Positions 17,768-26,594 of a stretch of DNA of 64,000 bases are shown piece by piece. Source of the DNA: CAVTND01 sp963735955. Lineage in GTDB: Bacteria > Pseudomonadota > Gammaproteobacteria > Burkholderiales > Burkholderiaceae_F. The translations under genes were made by a program, and so were the position numbers. The notes below the pieces were generated by a model. It saw nothing but the letters and a program-made list of their open reading frames with translations, made no database searches and was not told where the DNA came from. Each line of letters starts with the position of its first letter. Position 1 is the first letter of the stretch. The stretch lies in assembly GCA_963735955.1 (NCBI GenBank), contig CAVTND010000010.1, positions 395,300-459,299 of the forward strand, read 5' to 3'.

Positions 17768-18225
17768 CAGGGCCTCCCCGGCATCTGCACGGACTTCTGT
17801 GCCTTCTTGGCCTGCTCGAGTGCGTGCGCAGCCTCCGGCGGCATGTAGTTCTCATCATGCTTGGCCAGCACTTCGTTGGCGCGAAACACGCCATCCGGCC
17901 CGAGCTTGCCCTGGGCCACGACACCTTTGCCCTCCTTGAAGAGGTCGGGAAGGATGCCCGTATAACTGACAGCGATCACCTTGGCAGTGTCGGTGACGTT
18001 GAAGCTGACCGTCAGGCCGTCGCCGGCCCGCTTGACACTGCCTTGCTCGACCAGGCCGCCGATGCGGAAGGCCTTACCCTGTGGTGCTTCGCGATTGGCC
18101 ACCTGGGTCGGACTGTAGAAAAACACCAGGTTTTCCTGAAACGCCGACAGCACCAGTGCAGCGGCAACACCGAGCACCGCCACGCCAGTGGCGATCAAAG
18201 CGAGGCGCTTGTGTCGTGGCTTCAT
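17767..18225 (-). CDS. ccmE: heme chaperone CcmE
   Basis: A 152-residue periplasmic protein anchored by one N-terminal helix. It has the OB-fold segments FRIGGLVEQGSV and YTGILPDLFKEGKGVVAQG and the heme-binding motif LAKHDENYMPPE, whose His forms the covalent bond to the heme vinyl group and whose Tyr is a heme ligand. CcmE carries heme from CcmC to CcmF. It overlaps ccmD by four bases and abuts ccmF. Confidence 0.96.
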   Translation of the reverse strand: MKPRHKRLALIATGVAVLGVAAALVLSAFQENLVFFYSPTQVANREAPQGKAFRIGGLVEQGSVKRAGDGLTVSFNVTDTAKVIAVSYTGILPDLFKEGKGVVAQGKLGPDGVFRANEVLAKHDENYMPPEAAHALEQAKKAQKSVQMPGRP

Positions 18226-18401
18226 GGCGAGTGTCGAGTGCGCGCCGACTCGCGCGCTACGTCAGCGAGTGCACGGCGGCGCCGCGCCTGGAGGGCGAAA
18301 ACTTCGATTCCAATCACTACGATCACCATGGCATATGAACTCCAGACGAAGAAACCATAGCCGCCCATCGTCCAAAAAGCTTCCCAACTGGCCCAGTTCA
18401 A
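18222..18401 (-). CDS. ccmD: heme exporter small subunit CcmD
   Basis: A 59-residue single-helix membrane protein with the CcmD pattern NWASWEAFWTMGGYGFFVWSS followed by a hydrophobic helix and a basic tail. It stabilises CcmE with CcmC/CcmA/CcmB. A TTG start at 18401 is preferred over the ATG at 18368: it gives the conserved N terminus, has a GGAG element 7 bases upstream and overlaps the ccmC stop as TTGA, a coupling overlap like those elsewhere in this operon. Confidence 0.85.
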   Translation of the reverse strand: MNWASWEAFWTMGGYGFFVWSSYAMVIVVIGIEVFALQARRRRALADVARESARTRHSP

Positions 18402-19165
18402 GTGAGTCTCCCGCCGGCGCAAAGTTCCTGGACCCAGCCCGATTGACGCTCGCGCTCGAGAATAATCGAGCGCACGCGGTGCATAACTGCCGAGATGCAG
18501 TACATCCAGATCGCCACGGCCATGATCAGCATGCCCCAGAGCATGCTCGCAGCCATGCTGGAGCCCCGAGCGGGGCTGAGCGATGCTCCCTGGTGCAGCG
18601 TATTCCACCAGACTACCGAGAAATAGATGATCGGCACGTTCACGACGCCGACAATGGCCAGCACGGCTCCCGCTTTGTCAGCGCGGCGCGGATCGTCGAT
18701 CGCTGCCTGCAAGGCTATGAAGCCGAGATAGAGGAACAACAGGACCAGTTCCGAAGTCAGGCGCGCATCCCATACCCAGTACGTGCCCCAGGTCGGTCGC
18801 CCCCACAGCGAGCCAGTCCAGAGCGCAAGAAAAGTCATCAATGCGCCGGTCGGGGCGATGGCAGTAGCCATCATCGAGGAAAGGCGGGTATTGAAAGCCA
18901 GGCCGATTGCCGCCCAGAAAGCCATGACCAGGTACAGGAACATCGACATCCACGCCGTGGGCACGTGAATGAAGATGATGCGATAGCTGTCGCCCTGCGT
19001 CGCATCGGTCGGTGCAACGAGAAACGCGATGTAAAGGCCAAGGACAGTCAGGACGAGCGCAAGCGCCCCGCACAGCCACATCAGGCGGCCGGCGAGCGGA
19101 AAGAAGGTCTGGGGCGAAGCAAACCCGAACAGACTTGCACGCGATAAGGAAACGCTTGTGTTCAT
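18398..19165 (-). CDS. ccmC: heme exporter protein CcmC
   Basis: A 255-residue inner-membrane protein with six helices and the heme-handling tryptophan-rich motif PTWGTYWVWDARLTSELVLL. FIHVPTAWMSMFLY and the WWNTLHQG segment, with flanking conserved His residues, complete the family pattern. CcmC loads heme onto CcmE. The length is typical (about 245-255). Confidence 0.96.
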   Translation of the reverse strand: MNTSVSLSRASLFGFASPQTFFPLAGRLMWLCGALALVLTVLGLYIAFLVAPTDATQGDSYRIIFIHVPTAWMSMFLYLVMAFWAAIGLAFNTRLSSMMATAIAPTGALMTFLALWTGSLWGRPTWGTYWVWDARLTSELVLLFLYLGFIALQAAIDDPRRADKAGAVLAIVGVVNVPIIYFSVVWWNTLHQGASLSPARGSSMAASMLWGMLIMAVAIWMYCISAVMHRVRSIILERERQSGWVQELCAGGRLT

Positions 19166-19189
19166 AGTCGACAGCGCAGCGCCCGCCGC

Positions 19190-19858
19190 TCACTCCGCCG
19201 AGATGCGCAGCGCCAGGGACGCAGCCCAAGGGGTCAGCACCAGCGCAAACAGCAGAAACGCGCCAAGGAGAAGCAGGTACGCCGCATAGGCCACACCGGA
19301 AGCCGCGGCTCCGACAGCGCCGGACCCGAAAATGAGCACCGGGATATACAGCGGCAGAACGAGCAGCGATGTTAACACTCCGCCGCCGCGCAGCCCGAGC
19401 GTCAGCGCCGCCGCAATTGCACCAAGCAAGCTGAGTACCGGTGTTCCGAGCGCCAGCGAAGCGACCAGCACCAGCGTTTCAGTGGTGCCGAGATCGAACA
19501 GAACGCCGAACACGAATGCCATGGCGGTCAACGGCAGACCGGTGGTCAACCAATGGGCGACAACCTTCCCTATCACGATCAGGGCCAGGGGTTCCGGGGC
19601 AATCAGCATCTGCTCGAGTGTGCCGTCCACATGATCGGCGGCGAAGAGTCTCGGCAGGGAAAGAATGGCCGCCAACAAGGCGGCGACCCAGACCACGCCT
19701 GGACCGATTGCACGCAAAAGATTCGGCTCGGGGCCCACACCCAGTGGCACGATGGTCACGACGACGACAAAGAAGAACAGGGTGTTGAAGACATCGGCCT
19801 TCTGACGCACTCCCAGCAGCAGGTCACGCCGAATGACGGGCGCCAGCGAAATGATCAT
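19190..19858 (-). CDS. ccmB: heme exporter ABC permease CcmB
   Basis: A 222-residue inner-membrane protein with six hydrophobic helices. It has the N-terminal RRDLLLGVRQKADVFNTLFFF block and the central LSLPRLFAADHVDGTLEQML segment shared by CcmB proteins. It forms the CcmAB ATPase complex that drives release of holo-CcmE. It lies 7 bases after ccmA in the same transcription unit. Confidence 0.95.
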   Translation of the reverse strand: MIISLAPVIRRDLLLGVRQKADVFNTLFFFVVVVTIVPLGVGPEPNLLRAIGPGVVWVAALLAAILSLPRLFAADHVDGTLEQMLIAPEPLALIVIGKVVAHWLTTGLPLTAMAFVFGVLFDLGTTETLVLVASLALGTPVLSLLGAIAAALTLGLRGGGVLTSLLVLPLYIPVLIFGSGAVGAAASGVAYAAYLLLLGAFLLFALVLTPWAASLALRISAE

Positions 19859-19865
19859 GTTTCGC

Positions 19866-20519
19866 TCACGCGATTGCGCCCGCGCCGACCGCTGTCAGAT
19901 CGACGCGCAGTTCGCGCGGCGCGTTGACCGCAACTTCCTGATGCGTGGTCAGGACCGCGATCTGGCCGCGGCCCAGATGTTCTGCAATCAGGGCAGCCAG
20001 CGTCTCCGTGCCTCGCGTATCCAGGGCGGAAAACGGCTCATCAAGAATCCAGAGCGGGGTCGACAGACAAAGCTGAAGACGTGCCAGTGCGATCCGGCGG
20101 CGCTGTCCCTGCGACAGAAAGCGCGCAAGAGTGTCTTCGTAGCCAGCGAGCCCGAACGTGGCGAGTGCTGCATCGCAGTCCGCCGATCCGGTCCAGCGGC
20201 CCGCCAGTTCCAGTGCGAAACGCAGATTTTCGTGCACTGTCAGATCGTCCTTGACTCCGTTCAGATGTCCGACATAGGCAAGGTCCTGCCAGTAGTCTTC
20301 GCGCAGGCTGCGAATACTGCTGCCATTCCAGTGCACCTCGCCTTGCGATGGGTCAAGCAAGCCGCACAGGATCCTGAGCAGACTGGTCTTGCCCGTTCCG
20401 TTGGGCCCGGCCACGCGTACCAGGGTTCCGCCTTGCACCTGCAGGTTGAGTCCGTCGAACAAGTGTCGGCCACCGCGCTCGCACGCAAGATTGCGAATTT
20501 CGAGAAAGCAGGCTGGCAC
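19866..20519 (-). CDS. ccmA: heme exporter ABC ATPase CcmA
   Basis: A roughly 217-residue ABC ATPase with Walker A GPNGTGKTSL, signature LSQGQRRRIALARL and Walker B LWILDEPFSALD. It is the first gene of the ccm operon. The start is uncertain: a GTG at 20519 (VPACFLEIRNL) gives the usual family length and N terminus but has no strong ribosome binding site, while the frame is open up to 20591 with non-homologous residues. It is divergent from purT across about 180 bases. Confidence 0.93.
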   Translation of the reverse strand: MPACFLEIRNLACERGGRHLFDGLNLQVQGGTLVRVAGPNGTGKTSLLRILCGLLDPSQGEVHWNGSSIRSLREDYWQDLAYVGHLNGVKDDLTVHENLRFALELAGRWTGSADCDAALATFGLAGYEDTLARFLSQGQRRRIALARLQLCLSTPLWILDEPFSALDTRGTETLAALIAEHLGRGQIAVLTTHQEVAVNAPRELRVDLTAVGAGAIA

Positions 20520-20702
20520 GTGGAATCCGTTGCAGAGGTCGGGAGTCGGTGAGGCGGCGCGAAGGGTACGGGAGCGCCGTCGCCGTATCAAGGCGTGCTA
20601 TCGCAGGTCGGGCCGCTAGACTGCGCGCGTTCCCGGCGGACCAGGTTCATTCTGCATGAAGCTTTTTGCTCAGCATCATTTGAAATCCCGGCCTAGGCGC
20701 GT

Positions 20703-21971
20703 ATGCCGTCGGCCGAGAACGCACCGCGATGCTGCAAGCGGGACATGTTGATGGCATCACCCGTCTGGCCTCCCCTGTTAGGCACGCCACTGTCGCCTGC
20801 TGCCACGCGCGTGCTCCTGCTGGGCGCCGGCGAACTGGGCAAGGAGGTAATCATTGCCCTGCAGCGCCTGGGTGTCGAAGTGATCGCAGCCGACCGCTAT
20901 GCGGGTGCACCGGGCCACCAAGTCGCCCATCGGGCGCACGTGTTGAACATGGCAGACGCCGCCGCGCTGAAGGAGCTGATCGCGCGCGAGCAGGCGCACA
21001 TAGTCGTGCCCGAAATCGAAGCGATCGCGACCGAGGCCCTGGTTGAAATTGAGCTCGCCGGCCTGGCACGCGTGGTACCAACGGCACGTGCTGCACAGCT
21101 CACCATGAACCGGGAAGGCATTCGCCGCCTTGCCGCTGAGACGCTTGGCCTGCCGACTTCGCCCTATCGATTTGCCAGTTCGCCGGCTGAATTGCGCGAA
21201 GCCGTGCAGCACACCGGGCTGCCCTGTGTGATCAAGCCCGTGATGTCATCCTCGGGCAAGGGCCAGAGCAAGGTTGAGCTTGCAAGCGAACTCGATACCG
21301 CGTGGAAGTACGCAAATGCCGGCGGTCGAGTAGCCCTGGGTCGCGTCATCGTCGAAGGATTCATTGACTTCGATTATGAAATCACGCAGCTGACCGTACG
21401 TGCTCTGGGCGAGGACGGCACGATCGGCACCCATTTCTGCGAACCGGTCGGCCATGTTCAGGTCGCCGGTGACTATGTCGAGAGCTGGCAGCCGCATCCG
21501 ATGAGTGCGCTGGCCCGCGCGCGTACCCGCGACATCGCTCGAGCCGTGACCGACGAGCTCGGCGGCACCGGCATCTTCGGGGTAGAGGTCTTCGTCAAGG
21601 GCGATATGGTCTGGTTCTCAGAGGTCAGCCCGCGCCCGCACGACACCGGAATGGTGACGATGGTGACGCAGTGGCAGAACGAATTCGAGCTGCACGCACG
21701 GGCCCTGCTGGGCCTGCCGGTGGACGTTAGTCTGCGCAATGCCGGTGCGAGCAGCGTGATCTATGGCGGCCACGAAGCCACGGCGCTGCGATTCGAAGGA
21801 GTCGCGGAGGCGCTTGCCCTGCCCGGTGTCGACCTGCGCTTGTTCGGCAAACCCGAGTCCCATGTCAAGCGGCGCATGGGTGTCGCGCTGGCGCGGGCTG
21901 CCGATGTCGATGTTGCGCGCGACCTCGCAAAAAGGGCCGCCGCCTGCGTCCGGCCAGTGCCGCATGCATAG
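20703..21971 (+). CDS. purT: formate-dependent phosphoribosylglycinamide formyltransferase
   Basis: A 422-residue ATP-grasp enzyme that makes formyl-GAR from GAR, formate and ATP in purine synthesis. Visible motifs are the N-terminal LLLGAGELGKEVIIALQRLG, EIEAIATEALVEIE, the ATP-grasp segment CVIKPVMSSSGKGQSKV and EVSPRPHDTGMVT. About 15 residues longer at the N terminus than usual; an internal ATG at 20745 (MLMASP) may be the true start. It appears to be a single-gene unit. Confidence 0.95.
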   Translation: MPSAENAPRCCKRDMLMASPVWPPLLGTPLSPAATRVLLLGAGELGKEVIIALQRLGVEVIAADRYAGAPGHQVAHRAHVLNMADAAALKELIAREQAHIVVPEIEAIATEALVEIELAGLARVVPTARAAQLTMNREGIRRLAAETLGLPTSPYRFASSPAELREAVQHTGLPCVIKPVMSSSGKGQSKVELASELDTAWKYANAGGRVALGRVIVEGFIDFDYEITQLTVRALGEDGTIGTHFCEPVGHVQVAGDYVESWQPHPMSALARARTRDIARAVTDELGGTGIFGVEVFVKGDMVWFSEVSPRPHDTGMVTMVTQWQNEFELHARALLGLPVDVSLRNAGASSVIYGGHEATALRFEGVAEALALPGVDLRLFGKPESHVKRRMGVALARAADVDVARDLAKRAAACVRPVPHA

Positions 21972-22073
21972 GCGCGGAGTGAAGCGATCGGAATCGCCCG
22001 CTTTTCGCCATCCTGATCGCGCAAACTCCCGGTCTACAATCGGCTCGATGATGAGCCTCCACTACGAAGCGGC

Positions 22074-22727
22074 ATGAAGATCCTGGTCGTTGACGATCAC
22101 TCGCTGATTACCACTGCGCTTTCGATGCTGTTCCTCGACCTCGACCCCGAGGCCGAGGTGCTGACAACGCGCACCGCGGACTCGGCCCTGCAACTGCAGC
22201 AGCAGCATCCCGATCTTGATCTGGTCGTACTTGATCTCGGTTTGCCCGGAGTGACCGGCACTGCCCTGCTCGAGGCGATGGTTGCTCACGCGCCCGAAAT
22301 GAAGATCCTGGTGCTCTCCGGCCAGCAGGATCCGCGCAATGTGATGCGGGTCTTGCAGCTTGGTGCAGCGGGTTTTGTCCCCAAGTCAATGGGCGACACG
22401 ACATTGCTCGACGCCGTGAAGTTTGTCCTGTCGGGCGGTGTCTACATTCCTGCGGACCTGCTGGAAGAGGTGAACCGCGTGAACATGGTCGCCACGCCCG
22501 ATCGCCCGCGCGAAGCGGGCAGCGGGCGAGTCGAGCTGACCGAGCGCCAGGAGCAAGTTCTTCAACTGCTGGCGCGAGGAGCACCGATCAAGATCATCTG
22601 TCGTGAACTCGGCCTGTCCGAAGGCACGGTCAAAACCCACGTGACAGCGATCTACCGTGCGTTCGGCGCGTCCAACCGCACCGAGGCACTGCTCGCCGCA
22701 CGTCGGCACGGATACGACATCGGCTGA
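22074..22727 (+). CDS. LuxR/NarL-family response regulator
   Basis: A 217-residue regulator with a receiver domain (acidic pair in VVDDH, phospho-acceptor D54 in VVLDLGLPG, conserved Lys in FVPKSMG) and a C-terminal LuxR helix-turn-helix (ELTERQEQVLQLLARG to GTVKTHVTAIYRAF). All phosphorylation residues are intact. No kinase is adjacent; the PAS kinase at 24196 is the nearest on the same strand, but that kinase faces a different regulator. Targets are unknown. Confidence 0.93.
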   Translation: MKILVVDDHSLITTALSMLFLDLDPEAEVLTTRTADSALQLQQQHPDLDLVVLDLGLPGVTGTALLEAMVAHAPEMKILVLSGQQDPRNVMRVLQLGAAGFVPKSMGDTTLLDAVKFVLSGGVYIPADLLEEVNRVNMVATPDRPREAGSGRVELTERQEQVLQLLARGAPIKIICRELGLSEGTVKTHVTAIYRAFGASNRTEALLAARRHGYDIG

Positions 22728-23196
22728 GATCGACTCTCGTACGCGCCGCTTGGGCCCGCTTCCTGCGAAGTGGAAGCTCGCAGACTCAGCATCCGTTACG
22801 TCGACTCGGCTTCGCACGCAGACGCGTGAGTTCGAACAGCGAGTGCTTCAGATATCAGATTCGAAATCAGCTCCAAGACACCGAAGCGCCTCAACAAGTC
22901 AAGGCCCAACTTCATGAGGCGCGCGGTCTCCCGAAAACGGATTAGACCGAACGGACCCGTACCCATCGCTGATTCCCGGGTCGGTAGTTTCCGACCATCG
23001 GCACCAACGTGTCCGCTCACGCCACGGCGCGAAAACGAAATCCAGTCTGGGAGCGCACCATGGTTGAAGTCCCCAGCTCCCGTTTGCGGAACCGGCCGCG
23101 CGAAGTTGTCGCGGTAGCGCGAGTAGGCCGTTCTGCGGGAATTGGGTAAGTTCACTACTTACGGTCTGCCGCGGGCAGCGCTAAAAGCTTCCCGAT
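22728..23196 (+). other. 469-base intergenic region
   Basis: I see no credible gene here. It contains a small hairpin, GGTCGG-N6-CCGACC (22979-22996), that could end transcription of the regulator gene without a U-run. Close to the next gene lies an inverted repeat GTAAG-N7-CTTAC (23146-23162), about 35 bases before the transglycosylase start, which is a candidate operator. Confidence 0.5.
23146..23162 (+). promoter_or_regulatory. inverted repeat GTAAG-N7-CTTAC, candidate operator
   Basis: Perfect 5-base arms around TTCACTA, ending 34 bases before the lytic transglycosylase start codon. A related sequence, GGTAACTCACCTACC, occurs at 39281-39295 beside another response-regulator gene; both share GGTAA and TCAC-YTAC. 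Binding by a NarL-type regulator is only an inference. Confidence 0.35.
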
Positions 23197-23853
23197 ATGT
23201 CCACGAGCTTGCCGCGCGCGATGAGCCTTGCCGTCCGCTTTCTGCTGTGCGCCCCTTTGTGCGCCGCACCCATCGCCGAGGCGCAGATCTACGGCCGGGT
23301 TGGCAGCGACGGAAGTGTCGTGTTGTCCAATTTCCGCAGTGAACAGGCGCACGATGTTGTAGTCGACGACGGTGTCTTGAGGCCAGCAACAAGGTCCTCT
23401 GCAGTAATGCCCGACCTCCGCTACTCATCCCTGATTCACAGGGCGGCCAGGGAAACCGAACTGTCGCCGAGTTTGCTGCAGGCGATCATTGCCGTGGAAT
23501 CCGCTTTTGATGAACGCGCCGTATCGCCCAAGGGAGCAAAAGGCCTGATGCAGCTCATGCCGGCAACCGCAAGTGCACTGGGCGTCACCGACCCCTTCGA
23601 TCCTGGACAGAACATCGCCGCGGGCGCTGCTCACCTCAAGTCTTTGCTCAGTCGCTTTGACAACAACCTGGAACTCGCTCTCGCCGCATACAACGCCGGC
23701 GCCGATGCGGTGGTGAGGGCTGGATTTCAAATTCCCCGCTTTGCCGAGACACGTGCATACGTGCCGCGAGTTATGGCTCGATTTCGACTCGCCGAAGTGG
23801 GATCGACCGGCTCGCCCGACCTATCTGCGCGCGACCGCGATCCCGCACGGTAG
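23197..23853 (+). CDS. exported lytic transglycosylase (SLT domain)
   Basis: A 218-residue protein with a signal peptide (to about residue 30, AEA-QI), a short DUF4124-like segment (IYGRVGSDGSVVLSNF) and an SLT lysozyme-like domain. The domain has the catalytic Glu in IAVESAFDERAVSPKGAKGLMQLMP and AAYNAGADAV. It would cleave peptidoglycan glycan strands with formation of anhydro-muramyl ends. Such small SLT enzymes often open the wall for envelope machines; the secretion gene cluster lies a few kb away, though no direct link is shown. Confidence 0.9.
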   Translation: MSTSLPRAMSLAVRFLLCAPLCAAPIAEAQIYGRVGSDGSVVLSNFRSEQAHDVVVDDGVLRPATRSSAVMPDLRYSSLIHRAARETELSPSLLQAIIAVESAFDERAVSPKGAKGLMQLMPATASALGVTDPFDPGQNIAAGAAHLKSLLSRFDNNLELALAAYNAGADAVVRAGFQIPRFAETRAYVPRVMARFRLAEVGSTGSPDLSARDRDPAR

Positions 23854-24195
23854 AGCGCCGACGAAAAGTGTGCGTCGGTCCCGGGAATCGAATCTGAGTT
23901 GAGCCGCGCGCCAACGGCAAAGGAACAACGGCATGATCGGAACTGCGCCCGCCGCGTACGGATCTAAGTCTCAATTGAAGACTGAGGCGTACCCGACCTC
24001 CGGGTACACCTGGAGACAATCGACGGTTTCACGGTTCACCTGCACGATGGAATGCGAGGCTCAATCCTCCGAACAGGGGAGGGCAAGTACATACCGCCCT
24101 AACCGGTGCGCCGCCCAAAAGCGTGATTACGGCGCTATGCCGCTGCCCTTAAGGTGTTCGGCATTGCGAAGTTTCATTGATTGGATCGAGCTTCC
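23854..24195 (+). other. 342-base intergenic region with inverted repeat
   Basis: No gene is supported. A perfect inverted repeat GTACCCG-N5-CGGGTAC occupies 23989-24007, about 190 bases before the kinase start. It could be an operator or a hairpin in a leader. The remainder shows no recognisable element. Confidence 0.45.
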
Positions 24196-25272
24196 ATGAA
24201 TGCCCGGGATGACATCCCGCCGTTGCGTTCTGACCTAGACAATGATGGTCCGATCGCGGCTGTTTTCACCGACTTCGGCGGGCGTTTGCTTCGTGCAACT
24301 TCCGCTGCCGCGCACTTGCTCGGTTTTTCGTCCGCGAAGATTGTGGGCAACCGACTGATTGACTTCGCCGCCGAAGGGTGGCAGGGCCCCGTTGAAAACG
24401 CCCTCTTGCGCATGCAGTCCGGCTCGGTCGATCCATTCGAGGTACTGCTGGTCGGACGAAGCGGGCGTCGCTCGCTCATACGCATGATTCCGCGCCGCGC
24501 GCAGCGCTTGGGCGGTGTGGCCGGGAATGTGCTGTTCTGGCGGCGACAGGCATTCAGTGCCGAGCAGCCTCCGACGACGTCCGAAGCTGTGGCGCGTCGG
24601 TTTGCCTATGACTTGCTCAGGAAGCATGACGATCACCGCGGACGGATTGCCGGCGAACTGAGCCACGATGTCGCATCGCTGATTACCGTGGCCAAGCTGA
24701 CAGTCGAAAGCGCCGCTGAACAACTTCAGCGTGGGGAACTGCAGGAGGTTTCTCCCCTGCTGTCTGATACGTCGGGGAGACTGCGCGAGACGCTGGTGAA
24801 CGTGCGCCGCATTTCGACCGAGCTTTTGCCCAGTTCGCTGGATGACCTCGGATTGGTGGCAACAATCGAATGGTTCTGCCGCCAGCTGATGGAGATCCGT
24901 CTTGACATGCGCGTCGAGCTTCAGCTCGACGTCGACGAATCGTCAATTGGCCAGGCCATGAAACTTGACCTGTACCGCATCATCGAAGAGGCGCTGGTCA
25001 ACGCTAGCCGTCACGCCAACGCATCGCGGGCCCGCGTCAAGCTCGTTGCCACCCATGGTCAGCTTCAGCTGACCATCGAGGACGATGGCCACGGCTTCGA
25101 GGTTGCCCCGTTCAAGCGCGGTGATGCGGACTTCAAGGGGCTCGGGCTGCACACCATTGGAAACCGTGTCGATGCGACCCATGGGAGCTTGCACGTCGAA
25201 TCAATGCCCGGAACTGGAACCACGATTATCGCGACATGGCCGATTGACGACGCCTCGTTCCGTCGGCGGTAG
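24196..25272 (+). CDS. PAS-domain sensor histidine kinase (NarX/HisKA_3 type)
   Basis: A 358-residue soluble kinase without membrane helices. A PAS domain (about residues 18-125) precedes a HisKA_3 dimerisation domain with the phospho-acceptor H157 in GELSHDVASL, then a HATPase domain (RIIEEALVNASRHANAS, DDGHGFEV, GLGLHTIGNR). This class pairs with NarL-type regulators. The gene is convergent with the response regulator at 25297-26037, with only 24 bases between, and that regulator is its likely partner. A TTG five codons upstream is an alternative start. Confidence 0.92.
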   Translation: MNARDDIPPLRSDLDNDGPIAAVFTDFGGRLLRATSAAAHLLGFSSAKIVGNRLIDFAAEGWQGPVENALLRMQSGSVDPFEVLLVGRSGRRSLIRMIPRRAQRLGGVAGNVLFWRRQAFSAEQPPTTSEAVARRFAYDLLRKHDDHRGRIAGELSHDVASLITVAKLTVESAAEQLQRGELQEVSPLLSDTSGRLRETLVNVRRISTELLPSSLDDLGLVATIEWFCRQLMEIRLDMRVELQLDVDESSIGQAMKLDLYRIIEEALVNASRHANASRARVKLVATHGQLQLTIEDDGHGFEVAPFKRGDADFKGLGLHTIGNRVDATHGSLHVESMPGTGTTIIATWPIDDASFRRR

Positions 25273-25296
25273 ACCTGCGTCGGAGCCACAGCGGAA

Positions 25297-26037
25297 TCAG
25301 CCGCCATCTGTTCCGTTGGCCGGGTGCGCCGGGACCGCTCCGTTCGCGCCCCTGTCGAACAGTCGCGATACCGTGCCAGGACGCTCGATGAGCCCGATTT
25401 CCAGTGCCACGATCGCCAGTTCGCTCACGTTACGCAGTCCGAGTTTGCGCATGACGCTGGCGCGATGCTTCTCGATGGTCTTCGGACTGACATTCAGGTA
25501 CTCGGCCGCAGCCCGGTTCGTCTTGCCCTCAGCGATCAGCTTCAGGATGCTGCGCTCGCGCGCCGTGAGCTTGTTCCACGGCGTCTGCGCCGCTGCCGCA
25601 GCCGACGGCTGCGCCCCCTGGATCAGTGCATCGACCAGGTATCCGGAAACATCTGCCGAGAGGAAACGCTTGCCCATGACGACATGGCGAAGCGCGAGGA
25701 CAAGCTCCTCGTATGAGGCGTCCTTCAGCACGTAGCCATCGGCGCCTGCGCGCAGCGCCTCGCGCACGTACTCGTCGGTCTTGTATGCGGTCAGTGCGAG
25801 GACTCTGATATGCGGCAAGCGCCGCTTGATCTGCGTTGTGGCTTCGATTCCCGTCATGCCCGGCATCGACAAGTCCATCATCACCAGATCCGGCGACAGT
25901 GCCATGCATTGGCGGATCGCCTCCTTGCCGTCGCGCGCTTCGCCGACGACCTCGAAATCCGGCAACGTAGACACGAGCGAGCGCAGTCCCTGCCGCAGCA
26001 GGCTGTGGTCCTCGACTAGCAGTATTCGTTTCTTCAT
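25297..26037 (-). CDS. NarL/FixJ-type response regulator, last gene of the secretion operon
   Basis: A 246-residue regulator with an intact receiver (VEDH acidic pair, D in VMMDLSMPGMTG, Lys in YVLKDAS) and a LuxR-type DNA-binding domain (LTARERSILKLIAEG, KTIEKHRASVMRKLG), plus a 30-residue low-complexity tail. Its ATG overlaps the stop of the last pseudopilin gene (ATGA, 26034-26037), so it is translated as part of the secretion operon. It probably receives phosphate from the convergent PAS kinase and may control the secretion genes or their cargo. Confidence 0.93.
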   Translation of the reverse strand: MKKRILLVEDHSLLRQGLRSLVSTLPDFEVVGEARDGKEAIRQCMALSPDLVMMDLSMPGMTGIEATTQIKRRLPHIRVLALTAYKTDEYVREALRAGADGYVLKDASYEELVLALRHVVMGKRFLSADVSGYLVDALIQGAQPSAAAAAQTPWNKLTARERSILKLIAEGKTNRAAAEYLNVSPKTIEKHRASVMRKLGLRNVSELAIVALEIGLIERPGTVSRLFDRGANGAVPAHPANGTDGG

Positions 26038-26594
26038 GGCGTAGTCCGCTCAAGGTGTTGCGTGGGGCTGGAGCCGCTGCCCAGGGCCGCCGACCGGGGT
26101 GGAGTTGTGCGCTGTGGACGGTGCGGCGGCAGAAACACAAATCGCCACTGATCGTAGGAGGTTGCGTCACTGAAGATCTGGTACCGGGGCGGGAAGTTCG
26201 CGACCTTCCTCGGGGCATCCGTGGACGTCGAATACACGCCTGTGATTGAATTGTCGAAGCGCACAACTGCCAGTTCACCGCCGGTGATCGGGTCAGCATA
26301 GAGCCTGCGCAGATGATGAATGGGCATGGGAAAGCGATCGTCGACCAGCAATACATCGAGGGAAGGTGGCATTGTCTTGGCGGAGCCCGGACCAGCCCGC
26401 CAGTATGACTCTATTGCACGACGGTATTGCTCTCCCACGAAAAGCAATTCCTCCTCGCGCTCGCGCTGTCGGACGGTGGCCCAGACGTCAGCCGTCAGGG
26501 CCACCCAGACCGACGAAAGGGCGACAAACAGAAGTACCGCCAGCAACACCAGGCCTTGATTCCGCGATGCGTGCAGTCTGATCTCAGCGTCCAT
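26034..26594 (-). CDS. pseudopilin-like minor subunit without Glu5
   Basis: A 186-residue protein with one N-terminal helix preceded by RNQG and reading LVLLAVLLFVALSSVWVALTADVW, which resembles a class III prepilin but lacks the Glu at mature position 5. Absence of Glu5 is known for the tip pseudopilin GspK, though that protein is larger. A globular polar domain and a Pro/Arg-rich tail follow. Start ATG at 26594 overlaps the end of the preceding pseudopilin gene by 11 bases. It is probably a minor or tip subunit of the hybrid secretion system. Confidence 0.72.
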   Translation of the reverse strand: MDAEIRLHASRNQGLVLLAVLLFVALSSVWVALTADVWATVRQREREEELLFVGEQYRRAIESYWRAGPGSAKTMPPSLDVLLVDDRFPMPIHHLRRLYADPITGGELAVVRFDNSITGVYSTSTDAPRKVANFPPRYQIFSDATSYDQWRFVFLPPHRPQRTTPPRSAALGSGSSPTQHLERTTP

